Shown here piece by piece: positions 62,290-64,000 of a stretch of DNA of 64,000 nt. The number at the start of each line of letters is the position of its first letter. Position 1 is the stretch's first letter. The DNA lies in assembly GCA_900544075.1 (NCBI GenBank), contig UQTJ01000001.1, positions 62,001-126,000 on the forward strand. The letters run 5' to 3'. The translations under genes were made by a program, and so were the position numbers. The notes under the pieces were generated by a model. It saw only the letters and a program-made list of their open reading frames with translations. It was not told the origin of the DNA and did no database searches. This stretch comes from an uncultured Bacteroides sp. GTDB lineage: Bacteria > Bacteroidota > Bacteroidia > Bacteroidales > Bacteroidaceae.

Positions 62290-63969
62290 AAGTTTCCCAC
62301 CCCTTCATATCAGCTATTTGAGTAATAGTTCCCTTCGGTGGGTGGTCTAAAAATCAAATGTTTTCCGAACGATTTAACGCACGCCTAAAAAATGTTTAGC
62401 CCAAATCGGGCATGGCATAATCGTCCGAATCGCACAGAAGATGTGCCCATACTTTTGTGGAGAAGTCTGCCGTTTGCTGTGCGGCTACAGTTGATAGGCA
62501 TGTCAACAGATCCACTCCTGCTTCACGCGACAAAACTTCCAACAGATGCCTGACTTCTTCCAAAGTCCTGCTCCACAGGGTGAGCACTTGCAGCCGGTCA
62601 CGCTCCGAGCGGAACAGCGCACCCAGGGTTTCGTATTCTGAAAAGCGTTTGGCCAAGGAGAGCATCTGGTACATCATGAAACACAAGGTGGTGTCTGCAA
62701 TCTGAGCATTGTAGTTCCGGCTCTGACATTTTCCCAGTCCAAGATAACCACGGCATTCCTTGAATATGACCTCTATGCCCCAGCGTCTTTCATAAAGTTC
62801 AAAGGCTCTGACGAAGTTCATGGAGGTATCTGTAGTAAGCAACACTTTCCAATGGGTACTTCGCCCGTATTTGATGATGAAGATGCGTATGGGCTGTTCG
62901 CCAAATTTTGCATGAAGTTGAATGTATTTACACTTGTACTTTCGGCAATAGCATGAAGCTGTGCGTTCATACCTTACAATCAGTTCATGGATGTTTTGGG
63001 GACGTTTGGACTTGCTTGTCTGATAACGCAACTTGGGGTTCATTTTGGTCAAACCAATATAGTGCACAGAACCGCCGCATAGCTCGCGAACAGCCTGTAT
63101 GAGCGATTCGCATGTAAACCAACTGTCAGCAAGCACATACTTGAAGTTGATACCATGCCCCACGGCATGACAAAGCATGCGTTTGGCCATTTCGAGCTTG
63201 CTCTCATCACATTCCGCCTTGCGTGCATAGTCCGGATTTTTTGCGTTCCGCTTTTCCTTGAACTGTTCCTTCCGCTGTTTTAAGGTCAAGCCGTAATCCT
63301 TCTTCTTTCCTTTTTCACGATGAAGGGAGAAGTCTATGGGATAGCAGCTTTTCCCGTCAGAGAGAGCCAGTGTCAGGCATTTCATTCCATAAATGAAATT
63401 GTGAGTGACATGGTCGAACACCTTGCTGACTCCTTCGATTCGAATGCCGCTCTTCTGAAAGGTTGTATCATCAAGGATGGCACAAGTGTCATGCTCGTCG
63501 GTATCCATCTGATGCTCCTGGAGAATGGCATGGAAGCGAAGGGTAATTTTAGTAAGAAGCATTCGCAAGTCGATGCGGGCGTTCAAAAGGGCGCGATACA
63601 GCGTGTTCTTTGACACGGCGCAAAGTCCATGAAAATGATTGGAAGTGGCACTTGCAATCGTCTTTCCCCACAGGCGCATGATGAGGAGCGAGATGAAGAG
63701 GGAGGTCAAGGTATAGCCCTGAGCCTTCTCGAACTTGAGATTCCGAACGATTTTACCGATGCCCAATGCCTTCATGATGACTAAGAGTTGCTCTTGGGCT
63801 TGTTCTTTAACGGATAAAACCTTGGTAAGTTCGTTCAAATTACCTATTTTTGCATCTATAACAGTATTCTTATTTTCCATTGTAAATCAGTTGATTCAGC
63901 ACCTCTAATTTACGAAGAAAATTTGAATTACTGTTACTTCCCATCCTCTTTATTGGGGGTGGGAAACTT
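62290..63969 (-). mobile_element. IS4-type insertion sequence
   Basis: About 1.68 kb bounded by inverted repeats AAGTTTCCCACCCC (62290-62303) and GGGGTGGGAAACTT (63956-63969), identical over 14 bp and extending outward by a few bases with one mismatch. It holds a single transposase gene. No clear target duplication was found in the flanks. Confidence 0.88.
62396..63880 (-). CDS. IS4-family DDE transposase
   Basis: 494 residues. First Asp in CAILDDTTFQKSG (about 133-145), second Asp in KYVLADSWFTCESLI, and the Glu in YERRWGIEVIFKECRGYLG, which fits the Y-x2-R-x3-E part of the IS4 signature. An N-terminal DNA-binding region with YTLTSLFISLLIMRLWG precedes it. The frame is intact with no stop or frameshift, so the element may still move. 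Found in many copies in related Bacteroidales as inferred from the family, not from this window. Confidence 0.92.
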   Translation of the reverse strand: MENKNTVIDAKIGNLNELTKVLSVKEQAQEQLLVIMKALGIGKIVRNLKFEKAQGYTLTSLFISLLIMRLWGKTIASATSNHFHGLCAVSKNTLYRALLNARIDLRMLLTKITLRFHAILQEHQMDTDEHDTCAILDDTTFQKSGIRIEGVSKVFDHVTHNFIYGMKCLTLALSDGKSCYPIDFSLHREKGKKKDYGLTLKQRKEQFKEKRNAKNPDYARKAECDESKLEMAKRMLCHAVGHGINFKYVLADSWFTCESLIQAVRELCGGSVHYIGLTKMNPKLRYQTSKSKRPQNIHELIVRYERTASCYCRKYKCKYIQLHAKFGEQPIRIFIIKYGRSTHWKVLLTTDTSMNFVRAFELYERRWGIEVIFKECRGYLGLGKCQSRNYNAQIADTTLCFMMYQMLSLAKRFSEYETLGALFRSERDRLQVLTLWSRTLEEVRHLLEVLSREAGVDLLTCLSTVAAQQTADFSTKVWAHLLCDSDDYAMPDLG

Positions 63970-64000
63970 TAGTTAATAAAAAAATTACACATCTATTTTA

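Overview
The window is a piece of a Bacteroidales chromosome, most like Bacteroides/Phocaeicola. The evidence is SusC/SusD pairs, many lipoproteins with acidic residues just after the lipid cysteine, TAnnTTTG promoter boxes in place of sigma-70 type -10 boxes, and the conserved block uppS-bamA-ompH-ompH-murI. No rRNA, tRNA or CRISPR array was seen.

Layout. (1) 1-22.8 kb, minus strand: two tandem polysaccharide utilisation loci of the same design, SusC, SusD, GH18-like lipoprotein, DUF1735-LamG lipoprotein, DUF1735-GH18 endoglycosidase. The upstream locus (22.8-12.1 kb) has an ECF sigma factor, a SusC with an STN signalling domain and a terminal Ig-like lipoprotein. The downstream locus (11.7 kb to beyond the left edge) has its own promoter, an unrecognised leading lipoprotein, a SusC without STN, and a GH97 glycosidase cut by the window edge. 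The GH18 enzymes resemble EndoH/EndoF, so N-glycan release from glycoproteins is the likely theme. In each locus the smaller GH18-like protein has lost catalytic residues and probably binds glycan. (2) 22.8-26.4 kb: an accessory stretch with a gene-poor region, a 22-bp tandem array, an HU-like DNA-binding protein, and an OLD-like AAA ATPase coupled to a small Toprim protein (candidate phage defence). (3) 26.5-49.2 kb: conserved chromosome with uppS, bamA, two Skp-like chaperones, murI, a LolC/E-like permease, rbfA, an O-methyltransferase, pyruvate kinase, aroQ, xerD, a TPR lipoprotein, a DUF4369 lipoprotein, comM, a cation diffusion facilitator, a GH20 hexosaminidase and metG. (4) 49.3-60.6 kb: a surface-glycan or protein-glycosylation cluster with a flippase, seven probable glycosyltransferases and a YfhO-like membrane protein. 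(5) 60.7-61.9 kb: mtnN-luxS, the two steps from S-adenosylhomocysteine to the AI-2 precursor. (6) 62.0-64 kb: an IS4-type insertion sequence next to a 5'-truncated outer-membrane protein gene.

The most unexpected structure is a set of four intergenic arrays (23.83, 44.33, 58.00 and 61.94 kb). Their sequences are unrelated, but their units repeat at exactly 22 bp, or 11 bp in the last, one or two helical turns; three of the four carry a palindromic core in each unit. Two homopolymer tracts also stand out: C10 near the 3' end of the ECF sigma gene, and T13 inside the spacer of the promoter of the second locus. Both are candidate slippage sites.
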